This document shows positions 34,308 through 42,462 of a DNA stretch of 64,000 nt, one piece after another (the first letter of the stretch is position 1; every line of letters begins with the position of its first letter). Below the pieces are notes generated by a model. That model saw only the letters and a list, made by a program, of their open reading frames with translations. It did no database searches and had not been told where the DNA came from. The stretch is from Oscillospiraceae bacterium. Lineage in GTDB: Bacteria > Bacillota_A > Clostridia > Oscillospirales > CAG-272. Both the position numbers and the translations under genes were made by a program. The DNA lies in assembly GCA_015063445.1 (NCBI GenBank), contig SVUD01000002.1, positions 1 to 64,000 on the forward strand. The letters run 5' to 3'.

Positions 34308-36038
34308 ATGCTAAAAAGATTTATAAGCTATTATAAGCCGTACCGTTTGCTTTTTGCGATAGATATGGCGGCGGCAGTCATTATAGCCGCATGCAACCTG
34401 GTATACCCCTCGGTTGTAAAAAACATCATAAACAAATTCGTGTTTGACGAAACACCGAAAATGATGCTGATTTTTGCGGGCGTTCTTTTCGGTATTTACG
34501 TCATAAAGGCGGCTTGCACCTACGTGGTAAGCTATCACGGTCACTTAATGGGCATAAAGCTCCAGCGTGATATGAGAGGCGACCTTTTCAAAAAGTATCA
34601 ATCGCTTTCGACCTCGTTTTACGACGAAAACAAAACGGGCGATCTTCTCACTCGCTTGGTCAACGATCTTTTCGAGGTTTCCGAGCTTGCGCACCACGGC
34701 CCCGAGAATCTCATTCTTGCGGTGCTTATGTTTGCGGGTACGTTTTCGATTCTTATAACGATAGACCTCTATCTTACTCTTATCGTTATCGCAATAGTTC
34801 CCTTCCTTATTACAGCGACGGTCATTTCAAGGCGCGGTATGAAGACCGCAATGAAAAGCTACCGCCGTCAAACCGCGGTTATCAACTCAACTCTTGAAAA
34901 CTCGCTCTCGGGTATAAGAGAGACGAAGTGCTACGCAAGGGAGCACTACGAGATTGAAAAATTCGCCGAAGCAAACGGCCTGCTCGCGCGCTTACGCGGT
35001 AAGGCTATGCACTATATGGCGTCGTATGAGACCGTAATGGCGTTCATCTCCGATTTTCTCTATTTTGTTATAGTTCTCGTTGGCGGACTGTTCTTCTTTA
35101 ACGGCAGAATAGATGCGGGTGAATTTGCGGCATTTATTCTCTATATCGGAATGTTCCTCACGCCTATTCAGAAGATAACCTATCTTTTCGAGCAGTTCCA
35201 GGAGGGTATGACGGGCTTCGCAAGATTCTCCGAAATAATGGACCTTGAGGAAGAAAACGACAACGGCACGGAAACGCTCACAAGCGTTCGCGGTGATATC
35301 GAATTTTCAAACGTTTCGTTCTCTTACGCCTCCGCTAAGGAAAAGCTCGTTATCTCAAACCTTAACCTTTCGATACCAAGCGGCAAAACGGTTGCTCTCG
35401 TCGGTCCCTCGGGCGGCGGAAAAACCACCCTTTGCAATCTTATTCCCCGTCTTTACGACGTAGACGAGGGTAAAATAACGGTAGACGGCGCGGATATCCG
35501 AGACTTCACAATGAAATCTCTTCGCTCGTCTATCGGCGTCGTTTCGCAAAACGTATTCCTCTTTGACGGAACAATAAGAGAAAACATTGCGTACGGAAAT
35601 CCCGACGCAACCGACGAGGAAATAATCGCGGCGGCAAAGCGCGCGAACATACACGATTACGTTATGACGCTCGAGAGCGGCTATTCGACCGAGGTTGGCG
35701 AAAGAGGAATCAAGCTTTCGGGCGGACAGCGTCAGCGTGTAGCAATAGCGAGAGTTTTCCTTAAGGATCCTAAAATCCTCATTCTCGACGAGGCAACCAG
35801 CGCTCTCGATAACGTGACCGAAATGCAGATACAAAAATCCCTCGAGGAGCTTTCCGAGGGACGCACTGTGCTTGTCGTAGCGCACAGACTTTCAACCGTT
35901 AAAAACGCGGACAAGATCGTTGTTATAGACAATGAAGGCATAATCGAAGAGGGCACTCACTCAGAGCTTGTTGCTCAGGGCGGTGAATACAGTAAGCTTT
36001 ACCTCGCAAGTCAGCGAAGCCTTACTATCGGAGAATAG
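34308..36038 (+). CDS. ABC exporter, fused membrane and ATPase domains
   Basis: 576 residues from ATG 34308 (AAGGAAAA before it). About 1-310: six-helix ABC exporter transmembrane domain (KRFISYYKPYRLLFAIDM...). About 330-576: ATPase with Walker A GPSGGGKTT, signature LSGGQRQRVAIARVFL, Walker B ILILDEATSALD and H-loop VAHRLSTV. A half-transporter of the MsbA/LmrA kind; it should form a homodimer since no partner is adjacent. Likely lipid, drug or peptide export; substrate unknown. The 148 bp before it hold one small hairpin (CGGCTG/CAGCCG). Confidence 0.88.
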   Translation: MLKRFISYYKPYRLLFAIDMAAAVIIAACNLVYPSVVKNIINKFVFDETPKMMLIFAGVLFGIYVIKAACTYVVSYHGHLMGIKLQRDMRGDLFKKYQSLSTSFYDENKTGDLLTRLVNDLFEVSELAHHGPENLILAVLMFAGTFSILITIDLYLTLIVIAIVPFLITATVISRRGMKTAMKSYRRQTAVINSTLENSLSGIRETKCYAREHYEIEKFAEANGLLARLRGKAMHYMASYETVMAFISDFLYFVIVLVGGLFFFNGRIDAGEFAAFILYIGMFLTPIQKITYLFEQFQEGMTGFARFSEIMDLEEENDNGTETLTSVRGDIEFSNVSFSYASAKEKLVISNLNLSIPSGKTVALVGPSGGGKTTLCNLIPRLYDVDEGKITVDGADIRDFTMKSLRSSIGVVSQNVFLFDGTIRENIAYGNPDATDEEIIAAAKRANIHDYVMTLESGYSTEVGERGIKLSGGQRQRVAIARVFLKDPKILILDEATSALDNVTEMQIQKSLEELSEGRTVLVVAHRLSTVKNADKIVVIDNEGIIEEGTHSELVAQGGEYSKLYLASQRSLTIGE

Positions 36039-36087
36039 CTTCAAGCGTGCCTTACACACGTTTCATTTCAGACACATCGGAGAAAAC

Positions 36088-36828
36088 ATGAACACCGAAA
36101 CACTTAACAATCACAGAATGGGCTTCAGAGACGGTCTGCCGATAGGTCTCGGATATCTTGCGGTATCATTTACCTTCGGCATTATGGCATCGTCAATGGG
36201 ATTTTCAATTCCCGAGGCGGTCATTATCTCAATGTTCAATCTTACGTCTGCTGGACAGCTTGCGGCTCTGCCGATAATTGCGGGCGGAGGACTTTTTGAG
36301 CTTGCCTTGACAGAGCTTCTTATCAATCTCAGATATTCGCTTATGTCCATTTCCCTTTCCCAAAAATTCGATAAAAAAATCAAAGCTTGCGATAAGCTTT
36401 ACTTAGCATTTACTCTTACCGATGAAATGTTTGCTGTGTCGATAGGAAAAAAGCAAACCCTTGGCAAAAAATATCTGCTTTCTCTTTTGCTTTTCCCCTT
36501 TCTCGGCTGGGTTCTCGGAACGTTTCTCGGCGCTCTTGCGGGAGATATTCTTCCTAAAATCGTCACGACGGCTCTCGGCGTGGGACTCTACGCCATGTTT
36601 ATAGCTATCGTCGTACCCGTGGCAAAAAAAGAACGCCCGATTCTCATCTGCGTTCTTTTAAGTATAGCTCTTTCGTGTCTTTTCAAATTCGTACCGTACT
36701 TAAACTCTGTTCCCGACGGATTCGTCATAATAATCTCCGCTCTCGTTGTCAGCATAGCGTTAGCTATCATCTTCCCGATAACGAACGAGGACTCGGAGGA
36801 CAAGCGAGAGGAGGTAATAGAGCTATGA
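36088..36828 (+). CDS. azlC: AzlC-family branched-chain amino acid exporter subunit
   Basis: 246 residues from ATG 36088 (CGGAGAA before it). Opens with MGFRDGLPIGLGYLAVSFTFGIMA, the AzlC signature, and has about seven membrane helices. It works with AzlD to export branched-chain or related amino acids. The stop overlaps the azlD start (ATGA). Confidence 0.88.
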   Translation: MNTETLNNHRMGFRDGLPIGLGYLAVSFTFGIMASSMGFSIPEAVIISMFNLTSAGQLAALPIIAGGGLFELALTELLINLRYSLMSISLSQKFDKKIKACDKLYLAFTLTDEMFAVSIGKKQTLGKKYLLSLLLFPFLGWVLGTFLGALAGDILPKIVTTALGVGLYAMFIAIVVPVAKKERPILICVLLSIALSCLFKFVPYLNSVPDGFVIIISALVVSIALAIIFPITNEDSEDKREEVIEL

Positions 36829-37148
36829 GCTTAAGCTTTCCTGCCTTTCTCTTATACGTCGGCGTTATGGCTGGAGTGACGTATCTTTTAAGACTGCTCC
36901 CAATGCTATTCTTGAAAAAGAAAATCACCAACACCTTTATACGCTCGGTGCTTTACTACGTACCCTACTCGGTTCTGACTGTAATGACTATCCCGGCGAT
37001 TTTCTTCGCGACGCCCCACCTTGCGACAAGCATTGCGGCGCTCGTTACGGCAGTCGCTCTCGCTTATTTCGGGAAAAGTCTGCTTATAGTCGCCGCGGGA
37101 AGCGCCCTATCGGTATTTGTTTTTGAGCTTATATTTATGCTGATTTGA
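36825..37148 (+). CDS. azlD: AzlD-family transport partner
   Basis: 107 residues, start overlapping azlC. Four hydrophobic helices with GVTYLLRLLPMLFLKKKI and YVPYSVLTVMTIPAIFF, typical of AzlD. Small second subunit of the amino acid exporter. Confidence 0.88.
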   Translation: MSLSFPAFLLYVGVMAGVTYLLRLLPMLFLKKKITNTFIRSVLYYVPYSVLTVMTIPAIFFATPHLATSIAALVTAVALAYFGKSLLIVAAGSALSVFVFELIFMLI

Positions 37149-37216
37149 TCTCGGTTTTAATTACATACGGCGAGTATCGACAAAAACGTTTGTTTCATTT
37201 ACTTCAAAATGCATAA

Positions 37217-37270
37217 TAAAAACCTGCTAAAATCTTTGGATTTTTCCATTGATATAGCAGGTTTTTATTA
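37217..37270. terminator. Bidirectional terminator between azlD and glnN
   Basis: AAACCTGCTA and TAGCAGGTTT flank a 25-nt loop, with A-run at left and TTTTTATTA at right, so it can end both the rightward azlCD unit and the leftward glnN. Confidence 0.75.
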
Positions 37271-37298
37271 TTTAATACTCATTTTTGAAATCAATTGT

Positions 37299-39401
37299 TT
37301 ACAAAATCTCGCCGTATGTCATATCTCCATACGTAGGAACAGGCCAATATTCACGAGCTGTAATTTCCTCAAGACCGTCAATATAAGAGCGAAGCTCCTC
37401 CATTGCCCAGCTAACGTCACGGCAGTAGAAGAAGGCAGCCTCCTCCGTAGATTCTATCGCCGCCGCGCGAGCCTCGAGCGCAGAAAGCTTTCTTTGCGCC
37501 GAATACGCATTTGAAAGAAGCTTTGAAAGTCTTTCGATATGAGCGCGCTCGTTATCTATATTAACGCTCGGCATAAGCTTAACAAGACTGTTCATAGACG
37601 CCGAAAGATCTCCGACGTATTTGTTAACCGCCGGGATATAGTCTCTCATAGCCATCTCAAGCATAGTCTTTGCTTCGATATTCTTTATCTTTCTGTAATT
37701 TGCGAAATAAATCTCTCTGCGTGAGCGAATCTCAACACGGCTCATAACTCCGAACTTTTCAAAGAGCTCTACGTTCTTCTCATCGTCGAAGTGCTCGTAA
37801 GCCTCGGGAGAGGTTTTGAAATTGGAAAGTCCTCTTTCCTTAGCCTCCTTTTCCCACTCCTCCGAATAGGAGTTACCCGAGAAGAGTATTCTTCTGTGGC
37901 GTGTAAAGGTTTCTTTTATGAGCTTGTCCAAATCCTTTTCAAAATCGGTGGATTTTTCAAGCACGTCGGCAAAGTCCGAGAAGGATTTTGCGACTGCGGT
38001 ATTTAACACGGTATTGGCAAGAGCGATGTTTTGCGACGATCCGACCATACGGAACTCGAACTTATTTCCGGTGAAGGCAAAGGGCGAGGTTCTGTTTCTG
38101 TCTGTATTGTCACGCTTGATGGCGGGAACGGTCTTACTTCCAAACGACATATAATTGCTGTTAGGATTATGGAACTCGGTTCCCTCAACTATCGAATTAA
38201 CGAGAGTGTCAAGCTCGTCACCGAGGAACATTGATATAATAGCGGGGGGCGCTTCGTTTCCGCCGAGACGGCAATCATTACCCGCCGTAGCTGCCGAAAT
38301 TCTCAAAAGATCCTGATAATCGTCAACGGCCTTTATAACAGCCGCAAGCATAAGGAGAAACGATTTGTTGTCCTTCGGTGTTTTTCCGGGCTTCAAAAGG
38401 TTCTTACCCGTGTCAGTTCCCAAAGACCAGTTGTTGTGCTTACCCGAGCCGTTTATTCCCGCAAAGGGCTTCTCCGCCAAAAGACACGCCATGCCGTATT
38501 TAGGAGCTAAGCGCTTCATGCATTCCATTGTAAGCAGGTTATGGTCGGTAGCAATATTCGTAGTATGATAAACAGGGGCAAGCTCGTGCTGCGCGGGAGC
38601 AGTCTCGTTGTGCTTCGTCTTTGCGGAAATACCGAGCTTCCAAAGCTCAACGTCAAGAGCGTGCATATATTCGCTGACCCTCGTAGGAAGAGTTCCGAAA
38701 TAATGATCCTCAAGGTCCTGTCCCTTAACCGCGGGCGCTCCGAAAAGCGTTCTTCCGCAGTAGAAAAGATCTCTTCTTGCCTTGAAGTCCTCTTCTTTCA
38801 CAAGGAAATATTCCTGCTCCGCTCCAACGGTGGCGGTAACTCGTCTTGCCTCGTTATCGCCGAAGAGTCTTACTATTCTGAGTCCCTGAGTGCTTATCGC
38901 GTCCATAGAGCGCAAGAGAGGTGTTTTCGTATCAAGAGCCTCACCCGTGTAAGAGCAAAAGGCGGTAGGTATATAAAGAGAGCCGTCCTTTACGAAGGCG
39001 TAAGACGCAGGGTCCCACGCGGTATATCCGCGAGCCTCAAAGGTTGCTCTGAGTCCGCCCGTGGGGAAAGATGAAGCGTCGGGCTCGCCCTTTATAAGAA
39101 CCTTGCCCGAAAATTCCATTATCGCCTTGCCGTGCTCACCCGGGGTCAGAAACGCGTCGTGCTTTTCGGCGGTAACGCCGGTAAGAGGCTGGAACCAATG
39201 CGTAAAATGCGTTGCGCCATGCTCTATAGCCCAATCCTTCATAGCCGAAGCGACGGTATCGGCAATACCGGGATCGATTTCTTTGCCCGCCTCTATCGTG
39301 CTGAGTAACGATCTGTACACGTCACCAGGCAGGCGCTCTCTCATAACCTCTTCGTTAAAAACGAGAGAGCCGAAAATTTCCGGAACGTTGATCTTTTCCA
39401 T
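37299..39401 (-). CDS. glnN: Glutamine synthetase type III
   Basis: 700 residues from ATG 39401 (AGGTGG seven bases upstream; an ATG six codons earlier overlaps the ribosome site). The length and motifs are those of GSIII: GLRATFEARGYTAWDP, AEQEYFLV, KHNETAPAQHELAP, NGSGKHNNWSLG, RLGGNEAPPAIIS and NRTSPFAFTGNKFEFRMVGSSQN. Makes glutamine from glutamate, ammonia and ATP. GSIII is common in Bacteroidetes and Clostridia. Monocistronic. Confidence 0.95.
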   Translation of the reverse strand: MEKINVPEIFGSLVFNEEVMRERLPGDVYRSLLSTIEAGKEIDPGIADTVASAMKDWAIEHGATHFTHWFQPLTGVTAEKHDAFLTPGEHGKAIMEFSGKVLIKGEPDASSFPTGGLRATFEARGYTAWDPASYAFVKDGSLYIPTAFCSYTGEALDTKTPLLRSMDAISTQGLRIVRLFGDNEARRVTATVGAEQEYFLVKEEDFKARRDLFYCGRTLFGAPAVKGQDLEDHYFGTLPTRVSEYMHALDVELWKLGISAKTKHNETAPAQHELAPVYHTTNIATDHNLLTMECMKRLAPKYGMACLLAEKPFAGINGSGKHNNWSLGTDTGKNLLKPGKTPKDNKSFLLMLAAVIKAVDDYQDLLRISAATAGNDCRLGGNEAPPAIISMFLGDELDTLVNSIVEGTEFHNPNSNYMSFGSKTVPAIKRDNTDRNRTSPFAFTGNKFEFRMVGSSQNIALANTVLNTAVAKSFSDFADVLEKSTDFEKDLDKLIKETFTRHRRILFSGNSYSEEWEKEAKERGLSNFKTSPEAYEHFDDEKNVELFEKFGVMSRVEIRSRREIYFANYRKIKNIEAKTMLEMAMRDYIPAVNKYVGDLSASMNSLVKLMPSVNIDNERAHIERLSKLLSNAYSAQRKLSALEARAAAIESTEEAAFFYCRDVSWAMEELRSYIDGLEEITAREYWPVPTYGDMTYGEIL

Positions 39402-39551
39402 ATTGGTTCCACCTTTCAAAATATTTCCTTAAAAGCTTTTAATTATTTTATGGTATTAGTATACATTATACCGCCCTTAATGTCAAGTCGAATTTTTACC
39501 AAAAAAATACTTTTTATAAGCTTAAACAAATGCAAAATGTTATATTCTCGC

Positions 39552-39580
39552 TTGACTTTTATATGCGATAGGTGTATAAT
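39552..39580 (+). promoter_or_regulatory. Sigma-A-type promoter for the exonuclease gene
   Basis: TTGACT, 17-bp spacer, TATAAT. A small hairpin (GTCCGT/ACGGAC, about 39605-39621) lies in the leader before AAAGGA and the ATG. Confidence 0.75.
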
Positions 39581-39650
39581 AGTTGGGTATTATCAAAAAA
39601 ATGCGTCCGTAGACAACGGACGGACAAAATCTATTTATAAAGGATTTTAA

Positions 39651-40640
39651 ATGTACTACATCACACTTGACCTCGAGTGGAACCAGGCGTACGCGCAAAA
39701 GGCTCTTGCCGTTCAGCGTCAATTATGCTCAAGGCTTCGCGGAGAGGTTATTCAGATAGGAGCTGTTAAGCTCAACGAAAATATGCAGCCCTGCGGCTCT
39801 TACCAGGTTATAGTAAAGCCTAAATATTTCAAAAAGCTGCACAGACACGTCAGTGAGCTCACGGGTATAACTCAGGATATGATAGACATTGGAACGCCGT
39901 TAACAGAGGCTGCGGTAAGCTTCAAGAAATGGTGCGGAAACGATTTCGTATTTCTCACCTGGGGTCCTGACGATATTCCGATGCTTAAGGAAAACTTCCA
40001 CGTTAACGGAATTGATTCAAAGTGGACGGAGAAGGTTTACGATCTTCAGGTAATTTTCAACAGACAGACCGACGGTGCGGGAAAGCAAAGGTCCCTTGAA
40101 TACGCCATGGAATACTTTGAGATACCTCAAAGGCTCCCTGCGCACGACGCTCTCAACGACGCTTATTTTACAGCGCTCGTTGCGGCGAAGCTTGACGTTA
40201 AGAGCGGTATAGAGTCGTACGATTCCGCGCGCTCAAACCACCTTGAAGAGAGCGTTATTGGTGATGCGGATGCGGGAGACGACGGATACGTTACGATTCC
40301 CGAAATGCTTGATGACGAAATCGTCAGCTCGCCAATCTGCCCCATTTGCAAGACGAAGCTTCATCAAGAGGGTAAGCCTCTTCACTCAAAGGGACAGAAA
40401 TACACCTTTGTTTTCGACTGTGAAAAGGACGGAAAAATGATTCTCACCCTCAAGCTCCACAGAAACTTTAACGATACGTGGAGAGCTAAAAGAACGATAG
40501 ACAAGGCGACCGACGATAAGCTCGAGGCATACCGTACGGGGCTTGAAAAAAGCAACATTCGCCGCAAGGCTTCGCGCAAGAACAGCCGCGGCAGGAAAAA
40601 GAAAAACGATACGCTTCTTGAGGAAACGGTAAATTCGTAA
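39651..40640 (+). CDS. DEDDh-family 3'-5' exonuclease with C-terminal extension
   Basis: 329 residues. Exonuclease core at about 1-185: DLEWNQAY (Asp6, Glu8), ELTGITQDMID, FLTWGPDDIPML and PAHDALNDAYFT with the His-Asp pair, i.e. all DEDDh residues. KapD/RNase T-like. The tail (about 210-329) has CPICKTKLHQEG, a possible half zinc site, a beta stretch (YTFVFDCEKDGKMILTLKLHRN) and a very basic Lys/Arg end that could bind nucleic acid. Monocistronic between a good promoter and the terminator at 40681. Confidence 0.88.
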   Translation: MYYITLDLEWNQAYAQKALAVQRQLCSRLRGEVIQIGAVKLNENMQPCGSYQVIVKPKYFKKLHRHVSELTGITQDMIDIGTPLTEAAVSFKKWCGNDFVFLTWGPDDIPMLKENFHVNGIDSKWTEKVYDLQVIFNRQTDGAGKQRSLEYAMEYFEIPQRLPAHDALNDAYFTALVAAKLDVKSGIESYDSARSNHLEESVIGDADAGDDGYVTIPEMLDDEIVSSPICPICKTKLHQEGKPLHSKGQKYTFVFDCEKDGKMILTLKLHRNFNDTWRAKRTIDKATDDKLEAYRTGLEKSNIRRKASRKNSRGRKKKNDTLLEETVNS

Positions 40641-40680
40641 TAATAAAAGCTTAAACGTGCACTACAAGCACCTACGTAAA

Positions 40681-40716
40681 AAGGCGAAGATTAAAAAAGA
40701 TCTTCGCCTTTTTTAT
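40681..40716 (+). terminator. Intrinsic terminator after the exonuclease gene
   Basis: AAGGCGAAGA / TCTTCGCCTT, 10-bp perfect stem and 10-nt loop, then TTTTTATT. Confidence 0.85.
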
Positions 40717-40774
40717 TGGCAACAGTCTTGATTAGAGATATCAATCATCAATTCGATTTACAAACGACTCTATA

Positions 40775-41233
40775 TCAAATAAGGTCATAAATGTTTATTA
40801 TTTTCTTCTTTTTTCGCTTTGCCACTTGCAGTGATTTATATGCGCCGCCGTAGTTTCGTTTTACATATGCTATTATCAAGTCTGCGTTTTTCATCATCCA
40901 TTCGTTTCTCTTTAATATCGCAAATCTTAGCGGCACGTTCTCGATGGGAGGATATATTGACATATCACACAAGCCGCAACGGTTCATTTCTTTGATTTTT
41001 TCTTGCTCCGAAAGACTGATGTAAGGTGTAACGTAAATAGCTTCAATGTCCTTATATTCCTGCTTCAATTCTTTGCACGCATAAGCACAAATTGTGTCAA
41101 AGTCACCGTATCCGCCCAGATAGCAAGTAACAAGCTCATCATCAATAATATGATTTCGTATTTGCTCTTTCACCATTTCTTTTACCTTTTTGTTTGAAGT
41201 AATTAACGAGTGTCCCGCAAAAGCAATCGTCAT
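40775..41233 (-). CDS. SLOG-like (Rossmann-fold) protein
   Basis: 152 residues from ATG 41233 (GAGGTG before it; the frame continues upstream through the promoter but has no ribosome site there). MTIAFAGHS, CYLGGYGDFDTICAYACKEL and YGGAYKSLQVAKRKKKKIINI resemble the nucleotide-binding SLOG/DUF1273-like superfamily (YspA-type small proteins). The role is unknown; relatives are thought to sense or process nucleotide derivatives. Divergent from a small XRE regulator with shared palindromic operators, so tightly regulated. Confidence 0.75.
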   Translation of the reverse strand: MTIAFAGHSLITSNKKVKEMVKEQIRNHIIDDELVTCYLGGYGDFDTICAYACKELKQEYKDIEAIYVTPYISLSEQEKIKEMNRCGLCDMSIYPPIENVPLRFAILKRNEWMMKNADLIIAYVKRNYGGAYKSLQVAKRKKKKIINIYDLI

Positions 41234-41249
41234 ATTACACCTCTTCTTT

Positions 41250-41367
41250 CGTGGAATACCACGATGTGATAAATATATTATACTATCAAACAAAAACTTT
41301 GTCAATATCGTGGAGTTCCACGAGATAATAATTTTATATTTTCCTATAATAATTGTGGAACTCCACA
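41250..41367. promoter_or_regulatory. Divergent promoters with three GTGGAnnnnCCAC operators
   Basis: Three near-perfect 14-bp palindromes: CGTGGAATACCACG (41250-41263), CGTGGAGTTCCACG (41309-41322), TGTGGAACTCCACA (41354-41367). Leftward promoter: TTGACA (41300-41305, minus), 17 bp, TATAAT (41277-41282). The rightward -35 TTGTCA (41299-41304) overlaps it; its -10 is probably GATAAT (41324-41329), so the middle operator lies in the spacer. The outer two lie in the two 5' leaders. The arrangement fits co-repression of both genes by the XRE protein. Confidence 0.8.
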
Positions 41368-41390
41368 AAAATTACAGGTAGGATATAGTT

Positions 41391-41627
41391 ATGAAATTAA
41401 ATGATGCTATTGTCAAGCGTATAGAAGAAATTTGCGAGGAACGAAATAGCAACATATGTGATATTGCTTTGAATGGCGGAATGTCACCCTCAGCGATTTA
41501 CGACCTGCTCAAAGGCAGAACCAAATGCTCAAAGGTTATTACTATAAAGCGTTTTTGTGAAGGCGCGGGAATGACTTTATCCCAATTTTTTGATAAGGAT
41601 TATTTTAATAATCCCGAGGAAGATTAA
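41391..41627 (+). CDS. Small XRE/Cro-type repressor
   Basis: 78 residues, AGGTAGGAT before the ATG. One helix-turn-helix domain: CDIALNGGMSPSAIYDLLKGR with the recognition helix SPSAIYDLLKG. Short acidic tail. It very probably binds the three GTGGAnnnnCCAC sites upstream, regulating itself and the SLOG-like gene. Terminator at 41650. Confidence 0.85.
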   Translation: MKLNDAIVKRIEEICEERNSNICDIALNGGMSPSAIYDLLKGRTKCSKVITIKRFCEGAGMTLSQFFDKDYFNNPEED

Positions 41628-41649
41628 TATTTGTTACAGAATAAAACGG

Positions 41650-41676
41650 GGCTGTCCGATAAGACAGCCTTTTTTA
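41650..41676 (+). terminator. Intrinsic terminator after the XRE gene
   Basis: GGCTGTC / GACAGCC with 6-nt loop followed by TTTTTTA. Confidence 0.85.
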
Positions 41677-41755
41677 TTGGAAACAACCGATTTGATCAGA
41701 GATAGCATAGAATAATATTTTATCGTTTCCGTATTTTTCATTTTTTCAAGGATTG

Positions 41756-41784
41756 TTGACAAATATTCAAAAGCGTGATATAAT
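41756..41784 (+). promoter_or_regulatory. Consensus sigma-A promoter of the structured leader
   Basis: TTGACA (41756-41761), exactly 17 bp, TATAAT (41779-41784). The expected start point, about 41791, is the first base of the leader's closing helix. Confidence 0.9.
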
Positions 41785-41790
41785 GTTCAC

Positions 41791-41943
41791 GCTACACAAA
41801 CTGCATATCTTTTCTCCGATATGGGAAAATACTTTGGTAAAAAGTGTTTTCTCTCTTTTCTCATACCGTATCGGAGGGAGTTTGTGTAGCAACATTCGAG
41901 GGAAGCATTTTTTCGGTGCATTCCTTCGGGAGTGCGCCTTTTT
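41791..41943 (+). ncRNA. Structured leader RNA ending in a terminator/antiterminator switch
   Basis: Three stacked helices: P1 GCTACACAAACT (41791-41802) with 41879-41890, 12 bp perfect; P2 CTCCGATATGG (41814-41824) with 41866-41876, 11 bp with one G-U; P3 GAAAATACTTT (41825-41835) with 41841-41851, 11 bp with one G-U and a 5-nt loop. Single-stranded segments remain on the 5' side of P1/P2 (11 nt) and the 3' side of P2/P3 (14 nt). Next, GTGCATTCC-TTCG-GGAGTGCGC (41916-41937) and CTTTTT form an intrinsic terminator. GGAAGCA (41901-41907) can instead pair with TGCATTCC (41917-41924), disrupting it. The cysteine-rich ORF starts 22 bp later. This is the layout of a transcription-attenuating riboswitch or protein-responsive leader. 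I do not recognise the class. A stand-alone small RNA is the alternative. Confidence 0.7.
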
Positions 41944-41965
41944 AATTGGGCTGATAGGGGGATAT

Positions 41966-42139
41966 ATGAGCAAAGAGTTTCCACAAAAAACAATAGATAT
42001 TACCGGCATAGAGCTTACGCCCACAGAGCCCGGCGCTTGCCTTGGTAACGGAAAGCAAGGATTTGAATGTTGTTGCGACGAGTGCGATTACTTTTTGCTT
42101 TGTTTCCCGCATTTTGATCCAAATAACAATGAAAATTAA
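41966..42139 (+). CDS. Cysteine-rich 57-residue peptide behind a structured leader
   Basis: ATG 41966 with AGGGGGA before it; the frame extends upstream through the leader RNA but those codons are not credible. Sequence starts MSKEFPQKTIDITGIELTP and has GACLGNGKQGFECCCDECDY followed by FLLCFP: six cysteines in 30 residues (C, CCC, C, C), a pattern that suggests a metal or Fe-S site. Very acidic tail. No signal peptide. I do not know a function for it. Expression depends on read-through of the terminator at 41916-41943. The product may therefore respond to, or handle, whatever the leader senses. Confidence 0.75.
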   Translation: MSKEFPQKTIDITGIELTPTEPGACLGNGKQGFECCCDECDYFLLCFPHFDPNNNEN

Positions 42140-42236
42140 CATACCGCCACGGCTTACTTTATAAGGCTTTTTTATATCGAAGCATTCGTTTTTTTGAGCG
42201 TTTTTTCCATATTTTACACTTTTTTAACTTTGCCAC

Positions 42237-42265
42237 TTGCTTTTTGTATTTTTGTATGGTATAAT
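42237..42265 (+). promoter_or_regulatory. Sigma-A-type promoter of the stand-alone mini-peptide
   Basis: TTGCTT (42237-42242), 17 bp, TATAAT (42260-42265). From 42140 to 42236 there is only AT-rich intergenic sequence with a weak stem before TTTTTTAT near 42170. Confidence 0.75.
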
Positions 42266-42312
42266 TATTATGCAGTCGAATAGTCAATATCAATTGCTAA
42301 AGGAGGTTTTCT

Positions 42313-42441
42313 ATGAAATATGAAGCCCCGATATGCGAACTTGTAAAAATTGACGATCTTGATATTATCCGTACAAGCGGTGCGGAGGATGACGGAACCG
42401 ATACCCCCTTCGTTGATGTAGGTGTTACAATCGGCGGTTAA
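42313..42441 (+). CDS. Stand-alone mini-peptide, 42 residues
   Basis: ATG 42313 six bases after AGGAGG, stop TAA 42439-42441, followed at once by a strong terminator; with the promoter at 42237 it is a complete one-gene unit. Sequence opens MKYEAPICELVKIDDLDIIRTSG and ends TPFVDVGVTIGG. The first half matches the giant-gene-linked mini-peptides at the positions KYxxPxxE(V/L)V...DII(R/T)TS, while the second half is unrelated. A constant N-terminal half with a variable tail is what a leader-plus-core precursor would show. No processing enzyme is adjacent. Too short for most gene callers. Function unknown. Confidence 0.78.
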   Translation: MKYEAPICELVKIDDLDIIRTSGAEDDGTDTPFVDVGVTIGG

Positions 42442-42462
42442 TTTTTAATTCGCATTAATTAG

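Noticed and set aside
41791..41943. Insertion-sequence remnant with inverted terminal repeats
   Set aside because: The outer 12-bp inverted repeat begins exactly at the predicted transcript start and encloses two further nested helices with G-U pairs, then a terminator; no transposase fragment or target duplication is visible.
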